From Podocnemis expansa (taxonomy: Eukaryota > Chordata > Testudines > Podocnemididae), in the NCBI GenBank assembly GCA_007922195.1, contig ML681990.1, positions 39,507,557-39,571,556 on the forward strand: 64,000 nt of DNA, given 5' to 3'. Positions 23,800 to 36,635 of this stretch are shown here, in pieces. Positions within the stretch are counted from its first letter, which is position 1. Each line of letters starts with the position of its first letter. The notes under the pieces were generated by a model, which made no database searches, was not told the DNA's origin, and worked only from the letters and a program-made list of their open reading frames with translations. The position numbers and the translations under genes were made by a program.

Positions 23800-24200
23800 G
23801 AATAGCGTGAGTCACTGGAGCAAGGGATTGGGATGGGAGGCTGGGGAGGGGTGGAGTGGGCATGGGGACAAGGAGCCTGGTCTAGGGGCTGGTGGGGGCT
23901 GGGTAGTGGTGGAGGGGACTAGGAAGGGCTGGGGAAGGATGAAGGAGGTTGGGCTGCTGGAGTTGTAGGCTAGGGATGGAGGGGACTGGGGAAGTGTGGA
24001 GGGGGTTGAGGGGCTGAAGGGGGGTGGACAGGGAGAATGGGGACAAGGGGACTGAAAGGGGGTGGAGCGAAGACTTGGATGCGGCATTAGGGTTGGGGTG
24101 GGGTTTGGGGACACGAAGCTTAGGGGATGGGGACGAGCTGAGGAGGACATGGGGAAAGAGGGGTCTGATGTGGGCACTAGTGGATAAGGTTGGGATGATG
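23800..24200. repeat. G-rich purine tract
   Basis: Strongly G-rich + strand made of GGGGACTGGG / GGTGGAGGGG-like words, with several runs of four or more G. It could form G-quadruplexes. Open frames here are compositional. Confidence 0.7.
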
Positions 24201-24639
24201 GTGGATTTGAGACTACTTCGTTTGTGAAGAAAGAGCTGGTGGGGTTCAAGCCGTTTGTTTTGTACTTATATTATAACTGGGGCCTGCACATATGGGAAGG
24301 GGCCCCAGAGATTAAGAGGGTTCTGGGGCCTGTCAAATTATACTTTAACCACTGTTTGTATGTTTGTTCTGTCAGTGAGTGCCTTTCTTTTTTTATGGCT
24401 AGTAGTGGAAAACTACATTCAAATGTAGTACATACAATTTTTACATAGTTTTATTAATACCTGTTCCAAAGAAGTCTTAGAAAATGAGTTAGACTCTCTG
24501 CTACATATGAATACTTTTCAGATATGTTAGTACCATGATAATAGTGCAGCATAAAACCAAAGAGCTTTCAAAAGTAAAAGCACTTTGATAGACAATGTTA
24601 ACCAACATAGGACTATAAATCTGCATTTGTGGTTGAGCA

Positions 24640-27190
24640 GCTCCTGCTAAATAATTGTCTTTCTTGGAGTGGGCTTAAATAGAGCCCAGAGCAGTTCTCT
24701 TCATTTTATCAGATAGTAACCTACGAATTAGTTATAGCATTAGTTTTAGTTAGTTTTCCTTTTTGGGGGGGTACTTACCTTCCCTAAAACTCCACCTGCC
24801 CCCTCCCTCCAAAGAAACAAACAATGTATTTTTTTAGTTATCTCCCCCTCTGACCCCGTAGAGTAAGTTACTGTTTCTTTTTGTTTCCTTTTGGTAATTC
24901 TGCATTATGCTCAGTTCACCACATTTCCAAAGATGCATTTCATGCAGAGACATGATTGAAGTGTCTGATGAACACCCACAATGTGTCAGGTAGCATGGGT
25001 GGGGGACACATAACAAAGAAATGCATCAACTGTGAGAACTTAAAAGCCAGAGCCAGATGAGACAACTCTCCAGCTGAAACTTCTCTTTATGGAGAAGTCA
25101 CTCAGACCCGTGTTTGGTCCTAAGCAAGGTAATATTTCATCAGAGGGAAAAATCTACAAAAAGGGTCATTCAGCTCTGCCTGGAAGTGAACTGACCAAAA
25201 GAAGGTGGTCATCAGCTAAAACAGGCACACTACTTGGTATTGACAAGGCTATAGGTTTCTGTGGTCCAGTCAGCGGCTTGACACCAGAAGACAGTCAGCA
25301 TCCTGGAGTGGAGTCAGAAGGCAAAAGTAAACACCCCTCTTCCAATACAGCACTGCCAAATTGATGGCTCATAAGCTGCTGAGTGAAATGGCAGTAACCA
25401 GCCCAACATTGACATTGGCACCAATAGCATGCACAGCACTGAATGAGGCACCAATATGCTCTGTGGTGCCAACACCAACTGAGAATGGTGCTGCCAACAA
25501 CTACGGCATCGATAGCATTGTTAGTGCCAATAACCATACCCGCACCAACCTTCCTCACCTTTTTCAAGTCTGGAGCCAACCCTGACAGTGGCACCAACTT
25601 CGACACCACTGCAAAAATATACAGAGAAGAAGTGGTGCCATCGTGAACAAAAAGACATACTGTTAAAACCATTGTCTTAGTCACTACTGTACAGCACGAA
25701 TACCTCTCCGGTACAGTTCACCCATGATGAAGTCATCTCTCCAATTCCATTCTCCAGCAACAATAAGGATGAAGGAGGGATATTCTCTTCCGAACTTTCG
25801 TCTCCCACTAAACCTAATATACAGATGTCCCACACAGCCGTCATTTGGATCACCATGGTTTGGGACACCAATCCTGTACCACGTGAAGTGGCCAGATTGG
25901 GATAACTGGTCTGACTATACCAAGTCTTACTGAGCCCCAAGACCCTTTAGAAACAGACCCAGATCACCCACAGGGTCTGTCATTACTGGCAGCGAACCTC
26001 CCTGAACCTTCAGATGAAAGAGAGTAAAGCATAGAGCAGGAGAGTACACCACCTGCACACAGCTCATCCTCCTCATCAGATAAGGCTATAATTCCTCCAG
26101 CTTCTACTACTCTATACAACTTCAAGCAGTTCCAAGAACTGTTTAAAAGTTTGGCTAATGATCTAGAAATCCCACTCCATGAGGTTGTAGGAACACAACA
26201 CAAAATATTGATGACCCTCCATGCTTCATCGTGCTCAGGGAACCAGCCAATAATATCTGGCAAACACCATCTACCCTCACCTTCAAAAAAGCAGACGAAA
26301 TATTGTGTTCCTGCTAAGTTTCCTTTTACTCAGCCCACACCAAACTCCCTGGTTGTTGAGGCAGCATATCAGAGGAGTAAGCAGCAATACAAATCAACTT
26401 CAAAAGACAAATATGGGGAAAGATTAGAGCTATTTGGCAGAAATGTCTTTCCATCAGCAACTTCCCAGTTACAAGTAGCTAATTATGCAGTGCTCTTATC
26501 CAACCACAACAACTACACAAAGATCTGTGACTTTAATAATAACCTTCCTAAGAAAAAAGAGTAATTCCACTCTCTTATAAACAAGGGGCAAGTGGTCATG
26601 AGAGCTGTGTTGCATGCCTCCCTCAATGTCAGTGACATCACTGCTAGAACAGTAGCAATTGCTGTGGTCATGTGGAGGGGTTTGTAATTCCACTACACAG
26701 CTTTCCCTAGACAATTGCAGTCCACCGTAGATGATTTCCCATTTGACAAGGCAAAGTTTTTCTTGGACAAAATAGTGGAGGTGCTGCATACAATAAAGGA
26801 TTCCTGAGCCATGCTGCCCCTATTTGGCATATATACTCTTGATGAGGAGGAACAAATATAAATATCAAACTTACTTTTGAAGATATCAACAATACCCAAA
26901 ACACAGGCAATACAGTCATGCACCAGATAGAGAGCCCAAAGATGTTGACTGTCAAGCCAACAACCATTGACATCTCAGTCTTCACTCTCCAGACCACAGT
27001 TTTTAGGTCTTGGTCAACTGCCTGTACTACCTCCCTCACCATCCATTGCTTATGACAGCTAGGACTATCCTGTTTAAATACCAACTATGCCCCTTCTACT
27101 ACAACTGAGTGAACATCATAACAGATAAGTGAGTTTTTAAAATTGTTCAGTTGGGATATACTGTCCTCTTTTCATCCGTCCCTGTTACCC
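24640..27190 (+). mobile_element. DIRS-type element, gag region (second copy)
   Basis: A zinc-knuckle-like stretch (about 24890-25060; CSVHHISK.., then CINCENLKAR ending in a basic patch), a Thr/Pro/Ala-rich linker of ANNYG / TLAPIACT type (25360-25600), and PSLDE-like acidic regions (about 26020-26120) match the layout of DIRS gag in the other copies. It ends near 27190 with SFLKLFSWDI.., the segment just before the reverse transcriptase, which is absent. Dense stops; + strand, inside the last ERBIN intron. Confidence 0.5.
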
Positions 27191-27199
27191 GTTACCTTC

Positions 27200-27920
27200 C
27201 CCATCCTCCTTTAATAAAGTGGCTTAGTGGAGCCCTCTGGGGTGCCTAGGGCAAAGCAAGTTATGGCCCTGTTGGCAGCTCCAGATCTAGTTGAGATCCT
27301 CCCCTGGCCTCAATCTCAACAACTGTTATTCCACCTGGGCTAGGGAAGCTGAAGCTGCTAAGATCACTAAGCTGTTCAATGGCAGTTGCCAGTCATCTGA
27401 TTGGGTGGCCAGCAGTGGGGGAGTAGATGGGGGGGGGTTTGCTGCCCATCACCAGCTAATTGGTGGAGTGCAAGGACTGGTTGCTGGTGCTCCTAGAGTC
27501 AGAGGAAGGACTAGCTGGTAAGCTGAGTTCCCATGAATGACTGTCTGGCTGGCAGACCACAAGCAGAGCTGAGCTGGGATTGGCTGGAGCACTTCCTTTG
27601 GTCCTTGTTTTGCTGTTTAATACTGCTCACTGCTCTCCCAAGCTGCAGCAGAGACAGCAGCAGCAGCTAATGCATCCTGGGCAGATAAAAATAGAATCCA
27701 CAGCTGTGCTCCAATCCACAACAATAGATTTGTGCAGAGCTGTAAGACTTTGTTTTGGTGCCCAGGGCACATTCCAATCAGAATGCGCCCCTTGCCATTA
27801 GCGGCGCTTGGAGCCAGCACCATGAAACCCGCCCTTCAATAGAGCAGCTCTGTTGAGCCACTCCAGCGCACCCAGGGCAAAGCCCTGTTGGCCCTGCCAT
27901 AGTTACAGCTCTGGATCTGG
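27200..27920. repeat. Fragments of the CAGGGC..GTTACAGCCCTG hAT-like family
   Basis: TGCCTAGGGCAAAGCAAGTT to ATGGCCCTG (to 27270) and CCCAGGGCAAAGCCCTG to GTTACAGCTCTG (27870-27914) are both right ends of the family seen complete at 44825. I could not match their left ends, so the boundaries are uncertain. Confidence 0.45.
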
Positions 27921-29822
27921 AGATATCCACCTACAGATCTGCAGGGCTCAATGTATTTTGCTCTGTAATTGTTTTGCTATTCAGATGACACCCCCCCACA
28001 CACACACACTTTTTTTCCCTCGTGCAACATGTAAAGCACTATCGGGCAGTGGAAGAGTGGAAAACTTATTTTGAGCGGCCACAGTGCCTGTTATATAACT
28101 TTTGTATTTTTATGACTGAGTGAAGCTTGTTTGAAGCTGCTAGAGAGAGAATCTGTTTGTACTCAAATCTGATTATTGCATCTTTTTTACACTTCACAGC
28201 CTCTGTGTTTCTAAAACACTTGTGCATCTGTGTTTGGATAGAAAGAGTGGCCTCGGAATGTGACTACTTTCTCAGGAAGACATGCACTAAAGATTGAACA
28301 TACATGTGATAATGTAGAACTTAAGTGTGTTTAAGTTTGTATGTGTTTTTGGATATCAGTAGGAGGGTTATGGTCTGGAATTTGTCCTATAGTTCTTGGC
28401 TTCTGAGTAGTTACCTTACTTCTGCTTTTCACAATGGCCATCTTGCTGCAGACTATGCTCACTTAAGGAGTTATTGCGGGAGTGGTATTTGGAGTAACAG
28501 TTTAAAGACCATGGAGCTGCTCTGCACCTCATTTACATGAGTTGTATTTAATTTAACTCTTGGCACTCCCCCATTCTACCTCAGTTCCACATATCTTGAA
28601 TGCTGTGCAGTTTTTCTTACTTGGCTGTGGTAGTAAGAAACAGCAAGCGTTGTTCAGCTCAAAGCTAAGAATCTGTCTGGACTGTCAACTTTTATCGAAG
28701 GTTATGCTAACTTCTAGGTATACATAACACTAGACAGAGCAGCAGTCAAAAATTGGTTTTAAATCTCCACTTTAATGGCTTGGTTAGGCCAGTAACATAG
28801 TAGTGCTGCTTTCTGAAGCTGTCTAGCGTGACATCTCTAAATACTACTTGTCTTTATGAAGGTCTTGATTTCTTGGTGACATCATGATGAAATCCCTCTT
28901 TTTTTAAATAAACAATTAACTTTGTTGTTCATAATTGGCAATGTTGTAGAATAAAGTGGAGGTTCAGGTAATAGATTTGCAGATGGCTGGGTGTGCCTTT
29001 ACAGAGTTAGTTGCTTGCATGATTCTGCTTAAGAGGTGATCCATTCTCTTTCGTTTTGTGAACAATGCAACTGCAGAAGTCATTTGTTGATTGGGCAAAG
29101 CCTTCAGAATAGTAGAGGAGAATTACCCCAGGGGGAAAAAAATATAGTTGCTGGAAATGAAGGACAAATCCCAAAGAACTGGATTTTAGAAAGCTGAGGA
29201 CTGGAGAACACTCAGAGCTCTGGGGATAGAGAGAATATCTAATTTGCCTGCCTGAAAAATATATATGGACTGTACTTGTGTTTGAAAAATAACTAGTATC
29301 CTGAGCATCAGATTTGTACAGTGGGTATAAAATCCTCCCTCTCCCCCTTTAAAAGTAAGTCAACCCTGAATAGATTTAACCTATCATCCATCACATTTCT
29401 AGATGCCAAACTGGTGTGTGCAATATAGTCACTATATTCAGTACACAATATATACCATACTCATTTTTTTTTTTAGGGGAGAGGGCACCAGGTTCCGTTT
29501 ATTAGTTTTGTCTAGTGCAGTCAAACGAAGTTCAGTTTGAGATGGGATTTATATACTTTTTCAGTTCTGCTTCCTCCATTTTTAATAGCTGCTAATGTGT
29601 TCTTATCTCCAATCTTTTGGGCAAAATTCCAGAAATTTGGGACAAAATTCCACAAATATTTAACATACAGATCATTTCAGTTCTCTCTCTTACAATACAG
29701 CATTTTTCTGCCATGCACCAACAGTCTAATAAGAAGAAATTATGTATAGAGTTTTACTGCTAAAACTCATTGTTATAAATAACATCAGTGAAATTATTAA
29801 TAAAATATAATTTCCTTTTCAG
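27921..29822. other. ERBIN intron, nothing recognised
   Basis: A short C/CA run near 27990-28010; otherwise ordinary intron sequence up to the last exon. Confidence 0.5.
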
Positions 29823-29930
29823 GCTAACGGATACAGCTTCATCAATATTGATCACGGACAAGCAGTGTCCTTGCTAAAGACTTTCCAGAACACAGTGGAA
29901 CTCATTATTGTGCGAGAACTTTCTTCATAA
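29823..29930 (+). CDS. ERBIN: ERBIN last coding exon, end of the PDZ domain and stop
   Basis: Thirty-five codons and a TAA at 29928-29930, after the acceptor TTCCTTTTCAG. It encodes [18 protein letters not shown], then [12 protein letters not shown] and the C-terminus RELSS. The His of DHGQAV is the first residue of helix B, the residue that in class I PDZ domains contacts the Ser/Thr at ligand position -2. ERBIN's known partners (ERBB2, delta-catenin/ARVCF-type C-termini) are read by this groove. The domain ends five residues before the stop, as usual for ERBIN. The preceding intron (7.6 kb) holds the hAT composite and a DIRS fragment. Confidence 0.95.
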   Translation, partial: ANGYSFINIDHGQAVSLLKTFQNTVELIIVRELSS

Positions 29931-30581
29931 ATACTGTGGAAAAGGGAAAAAAGCCAGCAAGAGTCATCGGAGGACATGTGGGAAACTGAATATTTTGATT
30001 ATTTTTATATATGAAAGGAACTTGAAAAAATTATGATCAAAATTTGTACAGTAATGAAATATTGAACTTGTGGTTATAGGGAAAGAACCACTGTATAGAA
30101 CATACAGGAAGTCATTTTTGACATGCATACGGTGAACAACGCTGGTTACATTTTAAAGCATTATAGCAATCAAGGATCGCTCCTCCAAGAACAAACCTGT
30201 GTTGTTTTTGTACAGATGGTAGGTTTATTTTTGGATAATTCATACACATCACTAAACTTTGTGCAAGGCTGTGAGAAGCCTCAGCTGTAGCCAGTGGACA
30301 GATGGCAGGGCTGTCTGTGCTGTAGCTGTTCATTGCCTTTATTTTTATTCACTGGGTATTAATGTGTTCTGCTGAAACCACTTCTGTAGATGTGGGCAAG
30401 AGATTTGAAATGTTGGCTTTGCTATGTGCACATTGTATAGATGAATGGGTAGATGGAAGTTGGTGTTGATTGGGTTAATTTAAAGGCCTAGTGAACAACT
30501 TTTTGCTATCAATGTCTGGAATGAAGAAAGCAGGAAACATTCAGTTAGTCTGGGACTCTACGTCTACCAATAGAATAATGC

Positions 30582-30587
30582 AATAAA
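30582..30587 (+). terminator. Candidate proximal poly(A) signal of ERBIN
   Basis: Canonical AATAAA, 650 bp after the stop codon, followed within about 30 nt by a TG/TCT-rich stretch (AATGTCTTCTCT) that could act as a downstream element. Confidence 0.4.
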
Positions 30588-32984
30588 AGTTTAATGTCTT
30601 CTCTAGAAAGACTATAATTGCATTTTTGTGAGCTCTTTGGGATCTATTTTTTTTCACTGACTATCCATTTGCTATGTGTGATTCGAGGTCTCTCTCTCTC
30701 TCAAGTTACATACACAGGTTTTTTTTTAACTATAACAGTGGAGATGTGCCCAGAGATGTTTCTCTGCCGTGGAAATCCCCGGTTTTGTGCAAATGGTGAT
30801 ACTTGTATCTTTTATAATAAGTATTCCATTTTAAACTTATTTATAGATTTTTTTTTTTAAAAGAAACTAAAATGGCCAGTTTCTAGGATTGTGTTGCCTG
30901 TAAAAACTACAACACACACACACAGTAAATGGATTAGGAAAGAACGGTTAGGAAAATCATCTTGATTTTTGTTCGGCCTTGCATTGCCTTGATAAAGTAA
31001 AAGGAACCAATACGCATGGAGCTAGGTAACCAAAGCAAGTTTGTGAAACTTTTGAACAGTGATGGAGAATTGCTGTGGATACATGTAGAGGAAAGGGACG
31101 GGGTACTTGGAACCCGCCAGTTGGTAATGATATATCTTAAAGGGCTGTTCCTACAGGTAACCTTAAATGTGAACTAGACACTTCAGAGTCATTAAAGGGT
31201 TTCTAACTATTTTAATGTAATAGTGATTTACCACAGGCTGCCTTTGTTCCTTATTATCATAAAAAATATTTGATTATATTTTTATTAATTTTGTTTGCCA
31301 GAAACATTTTTTTTTCCTCCTATGTAATTGAATAGAGATTGCATAATCTGCATTGGTAATTAATACATGGTTGTTATGGACCAGTGAAAAGTGCCATAGA
31401 AGACCAATAACTGTTTTTAATCAGGGCTAATTATTAGCCCCTCATTGAAGCAATATTCATTTGTTGCAATTCATTTTAATTAATAAATATAAGTTGGTAG
31501 TTTTAAACTGGTAGAAGTTGCTTTTTCAACCCATATGTAATAAAATGTTTTTAATAAAGCTAGCAAAAACACCAGCCTACTTTAGTTTTTGGAAAAATGA
31601 GCTGGAACAGATAGGAATTATACATAGCTAGCAGAAATAAACAGGCAGTACTTTTTAAATAAAAACTCCAATATTGCACTTCTTTCAAAGCTGTTATCTA
31701 TTGCTTCTTGTACTGTGTATAGTTCTAATAATTTTAGCTGAAACCCTTTAACAACTCTTTGTATATTATAATTTTAGTTGATTTTCAGTAATATTTGCAT
31801 AGGAATTGATTTTAATATGGGCACAAGTGTGCTATATTTTGATAAAATTTACTCTTCTGTGTCCTGTTAATTTTAACAGAAAGAACAAAAAGCATAGTTA
31901 TACAATGGCAGGCTTCAGTGTTCCTTTTTTCTAAGACCTTTTTTAATTTCTCAGTTTATTTTTTATTGACAAAGCAAAATGATCACATCACATCTTCATT
32001 GCTTTTAATCATCCTATTTTTAATCACCCTCTGCCTTTTAAAGGGAATATATACAGAGAAATCCTAATTTAACTTGACCTGATACATAAACTGTAACTTT
32101 GTGTAGGGAAAAGTCCAAAACCAGAACTGATTCTTTACTGATCTTGGACTTATTTTAACTTTGTATACATTATGCAGTAGATTGAAATAGATCAGTGAGG
32201 GTTTACATTGTTGCAAATTATGTAAAAAAGTTTGGTTTAATGGTAAGTTTTAAACGGTTGTTGGTTAACTTGTCAGTTTGTGTTTCATAGAAAAATTCTG
32301 TTACCAAAAACAGTTGTATGGCAATGGTATTAATATAGGAGTTTAGTACTTCAAGTGGAAATACTTAGCCAACATCTGTCTTCAACTGATTAACTAATTA
32401 ACCATGAAATAAAATATTGCTGGTATTGAAATTACAAAGAAAATATTGGAGGGTTTTAAAAAATGTGTTAAATTATTGGGAATAAAAAAATCAGTCTCGT
32501 TTTTTTGGAGAGCGAGACGGGGGAGGATCTGTTTAATTAGTCCATCCAAAATACAGGAGGAGGAAAACCACATCAGTTATTTAGGCTATGTTTTCAAACA
32601 AAAGAAAATCTAATTTGTCAGTGGCATAAGCATGGCATTAATAAAGTTTGCATCAACTCAATGTTCTTTCTCATCACAGTTCATTAAAGAATCAGTTCAA
32701 CTGACAGAATGAAATTTCCCATGTATTTATTATGTAAATATTTTTCTGACTTCCTTTTTTGGACTGGAGTTTAAAAAATGTGTATATACTTGAAAGCATT
32801 CAATGAACACAAACAGCAATAAGCAACCAGAGAATCAAGCTTTTATGATTGATTTGCTGTACTCCTTTTTTAGAATTATTTCCTTGTCAGCAGCTATAAA
32901 TGATGTTTTTAATGATAAGCATTTATTCAACATTCCAAATTTTTGTATATAACTAGATTGTTTGAGGTAACACAGAGAATAGAT

Positions 32985-32990
32985 AATAAA
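32985..32990 (+). terminator. Candidate distal poly(A) signal of ERBIN
   Basis: AATAAA within AGATAATAAACT, followed by the GT-rich run GCTGTGTGC about 18 nt later. It is the last canonical signal before the sequence loses its uniform UTR-like character. Confidence 0.4.
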
Positions 32991-33010
32991 CTAATGCTCT
33001 TTAAAGCTGT

Positions 33011-35045
33011 GTGCAACTGACTGATTTAATTTTTAGAAAGTTCTCCCAAATATTTTTCTATATTTTTGTATGATTTGCATAATATAGACCACAATTCTTA
33101 ATCAAATTTTATTAGTACAGACTCATTTGTGCTCATTAGGACTCCGTAAATGCTTAAGGATCTGCATTAGTGGATCTTGTTGTAGGAAGGTGTCAAAATT
33201 TGTGAGGACACTTAAATACTTAATAGCTACTTGTACAAAAAAATTAGTACTATTTGTAGTTCCAGTTTTGCTGTAATTACACGTACATCCATTGTTGTTC
33301 CATTGAAGCTGCCATTTCCCTTCAGCAGACAAACGCTATGATAGAAACTTAATCTACGTTGAAACCAATGGGAGAAGCACCATATTTTGAATTACAATAT
33401 GAGGCTTTAATATTTTTTTAAAATGCAGTCAGATAAATGAGGTCTTGTTTCCATTTGGGGTTTTTCATTGCTAGGGACTCTACTGAAGAACATGGCTTCA
33501 GCACTCAGGGTGGATGAGTTCAGGCACCAGAGTCAGAGACAGGATACAGTATTTGGGTGAGTGGTCTAATTTGGAAGGAGTGGCTTAAAAAGGCAGGAAA
33601 GCTGAGGCTCACCATTTGTTTGAAGAAGGGGAACATTGACCTACCTATTTTTATTTCATATTCTTAAACCGTGTAACTGAGATTGAAATAAATCTGTGTT
33701 TAACCAATTTTTTCTCATATATGGATTTTCCATCAATCTGAATAGCTTAACTGTGGAGTTGTCCTGTCCCATCTCCCAAAGGAGTAGTTGGCTCTAATTT
33801 TTGGTAGTCTCTAATCATGATACCCTAATTGACACTTCAGGTCCACTCTTGCTCCTCTGCAAGTGAACTTTGCTGTAATTTCACACAAGAATTGTCTTGA
33901 GGGAATGTCTTTTCTTCCTCAGGCCCCTGTGTGTCTTTGCAATTGGGTTTCTTTTGAGGTAGTGGCTGTCTTTTTTTGCATTTCAAGGAATAGATTTCTA
34001 TCTATTGCCGCCTTTTTCATGGGGCTTCGGGGGGGTGGCTGCTGATGTTTCTGTGCAGCTAAGGCTGAGCTCCTGGTTTCTCTAGTTATTCAGCAACTTA
34101 CCTTTTTTTTTTTTTTTTCCAGCACCTTTTCAAATCCTTCACCTCTGTTTAGCTTGCCTTTGTTGGCATCTGTCCATGGCCCCATTTGTGGTTATGCTGT
34201 GCTTCCCAGATTGGTGGATCTGTTTTGAAGACCAGGTGAATCCTTGTTATGCAGTTATTTCCATTGGCTGGGACTTAAACTGGGAAGTAAATGAGGACTT
34301 GCTTCAAAGGGATAGATTTATAAAGGCCTACTTCGCCAGGGAGATGATTGCTACTTGGCATAACTGAAAGGCCGCTTTGCCACACTGGTAAATTGTTGCA
34401 TTGCGGGGCAGTACTAGCACCTCCACAGTTAAGGTTTAAGGTAGTATAAGGCTGACTCCCTCCCTCCCCCACCCCAACTGCATGAAGAAGAACTAAATCA
34501 GTCTGAAATGTCACATGACAGATCTTATCCCTTTTTTGAGACGTTTGTGAAAAATACCAGAAAAAAGTGTTAACAATGTTCCTCACAATCTTCTCCCACA
34601 TTGACTTCTAACAAAAATTCTCTTACCACTTTTGGTTCATCATAGCCCCAGAATGGCTTACCCTTCAACTTCTTTGTTTGGGTGCTAGGAAAGTGCTATT
34701 TCACTATTAGGGATGGTGGGCAAATGCACATTAAGGACTGCATATTTCTGGAGGAAGGGGGAAGAAATCAAAACTATCCTTTGTTGTTTTGGTTTTTTTC
34801 TCTTTTAATTGTGGTACACTGGCCCGTGCTTATACAGAACTGTTCTTCCAGATCTACAGAGCAATTTTAAAAATTCCACAAATATAAATGACTTGCTGCT
34901 AACTGCAAGCAGGAGATGTGAGAAGAGGAATGCGGAGGGTCAGAAGCTAAGGGAGTGGCTAGGATAGGGCTGTGCTATTCAGCTGTGGAATGGGGGCGGG
35001 GTGGTATGAGCTAGGAGGCAGGAATAAGAGAAGGGGTCAGATTAA
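33011..35045. other. Intergenic, nothing recognised
   Basis: Start of the ERBIN-SREK1 intergenic region. T-runs near 34100; short ORFs without recognisable content. Confidence 0.5.
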
Positions 35046-35269
35046 CAGGGCCGGATTTTGGTGTTCATAGGCCCTAGGCACTTTCACTCCTAAATGTGCA
35101 AAAAGAGGGATAAACACCAATTGAATTATGTCAATTGACATGATGCACTTTAAACTATTCAAATGCTAAACCATGTGATTTTCCTTATTTTTTCTGTTTT
35201 TTAACTTTTTCCCTCCTTCACAGGCCCTAGGCACTGTGCCTACAGTGCCTAATGGGAAATCCGGCACTG
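35046..35269. mobile_element. hAT-type MITE (CAGGGCCGGATTT family)
   Basis: 224 bp, ends CAGGGCCGGATTT and AAATCCGGCACTG, flanked by CAGATTAA and CAGATTCA (7 of 8). The block GGCCCTAGGCACT occurs near both ends. Confidence 0.85.
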
Positions 35270-35769
35270 CAGATTCATAAAGATTTTATCATCTAATTTG
35301 TTGGTTTGTATGCACATGTTAAGGAATAAAGTTAATGCTTACTTGCTGTTATAAATAGGGTGGGATGAGAATGAGTGAAGGCAGAATATATGAAAATTGG
35401 AGACCAGGACCACATCTTTAACTGCTTGTTTCTATTAAGTGCTTTGGTTTGGGGTTGGGGTGGGTTTTTTTTCCTCCTCCCCTCCTCCTGTTTTGAATTT
35501 AGAAGCAGTCTAGAGGATTTTCTTTCATTGATTTAGATATATTGAATCCCCTAGATTGCTCTGAAATCTTAGTTGGGAATATTTTCTTGCACTTACAGTG
35601 TGGCTTTGCTGTAGCTTCTGGGGCTGAACGTTTGAGAAAAGGATTGATAGAAATATGGGTTTTTTTTAAATTCAATTTTTATTTTACTCAGTTTTTGGAC
35701 AATGGGAGACTTCATAGAAACATTTGAAAAAGGAGATCAAGTGTTTTAAGAAAATGCTCAGTGAGTCCC

Positions 35770-35770
<1 letters not shown>

Positions 35771-35800
<30 letters not shown>

Positions 35801-35830
35801 ACACACACACACACACACACACATATATAC
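35771..35830. repeat. (GT)n(AC)n self-complementary microsatellite
   Basis: A GT run of about 30 bp turns directly into an AC run of about 22 bp, then ATATATA. The two halves are reverse complements, a perfect hairpin. Confidence 0.95.
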
Positions 35831-36635
35831 TGGTTGCTTGCCAAGCACAAGAAATATGGCTAAGAGGAATGCTTTACAAGAAAATTAATATACCAATCTA
35901 TAGCTAAATATATTCTAAACTTACTGAATATCAGAAATCGTACTGTAATTAAACTGATTTGCAACAGTCAGTGTGAAGTTGCCAAGTCTGAACAGGAAAG
36001 TGGCAGTGCATTTGTCATGACTGATGATGTGAGTGTCTTTAAGTTTATGCTTCAGAATAATCCAAGTGAAAGAAAAGCTGAAAAGGTAGACTAGATATTG
36101 TTTGCCTTTAGGTAATGAATGGAACAGTTATGCTGTGGAATTGCACCACATAATGAAGCCATTATAATAGCACGTGATTAAGTACAGAAAAATTTATGTT
36201 CAGTTGTTGATGCTGACATGTGAATGAAGCTTGAAAAAATTTCTATTGAATTGCTCTTATGGGATAGGAAAAAAATATGTTCTGCAAGTATTATGAGGGG
36301 ATTAGCATCATGTCATTTTTTTCAGCATATTTGATAGATCTTCACATACCAGGGTCTGCTCTCAACAGTGGAATTAACTGATCCTGAATATGGAGAAGAG
36401 ACTCTGACAATATTCTTCTGCCAACAGTAATTCAGCTGCAAGCCAAGCTCCCTTCATTTCAGAAAGTCACATTTTATTCAATATTTCATTGAAGAATATA
36501 ACAGTTAGTAAGTGCTGAAAATCTCAAGTAAATTCCCTGGGAGAAAACAAGGGAGCAATTATGAAAGTGATGTCTCAATTAACTGCTTATGGCTGGTTTC
36601 ATAGTTTGGTCTGGTGCAATTAAAGATTAGAAACC

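Larger units (their letters stand above)
22292..24354. mobile_element. Composite hAT-type element, copy A2 with nested insertions
   Basis: Same family as 20277 but inverted. Left end CAGGAGTTAGTCAGCAGGAG, right end CAAATTATACTTTAACCACTG region (24334-24354). Flanks TTTGCATG (22284-22291) and TTTGTATG (24355-24362) form a duplication with one mismatch. Inside are a second A-type end (to about 22430), a fragment of the GTTACAGCTCTG family (22431-22554), a C-rich low-complexity tract (22800-23220), a foldback repeat (23273-23545) and a G-rich tract (23800-24200). Confidence 0.75.
29931..33010 (+). other. ERBIN: ERBIN 3'UTR (approximate end)
   Basis: AT-rich, ORF-poor sequence directly after the ERBIN stop and free of recognisable transposons, unlike its surroundings, as expected for a constrained 3'UTR. 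AATAAA poly(A) signals occur at 30582, 31539, 31553 and 32985. The last would give a UTR of about 3 kb, similar in scale to mammalian ERBIN. A proximal site at 30582 would give about 0.67 kb. The distal end is inferred from the signal only; no transcript evidence is available here. Confidence 0.6.
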
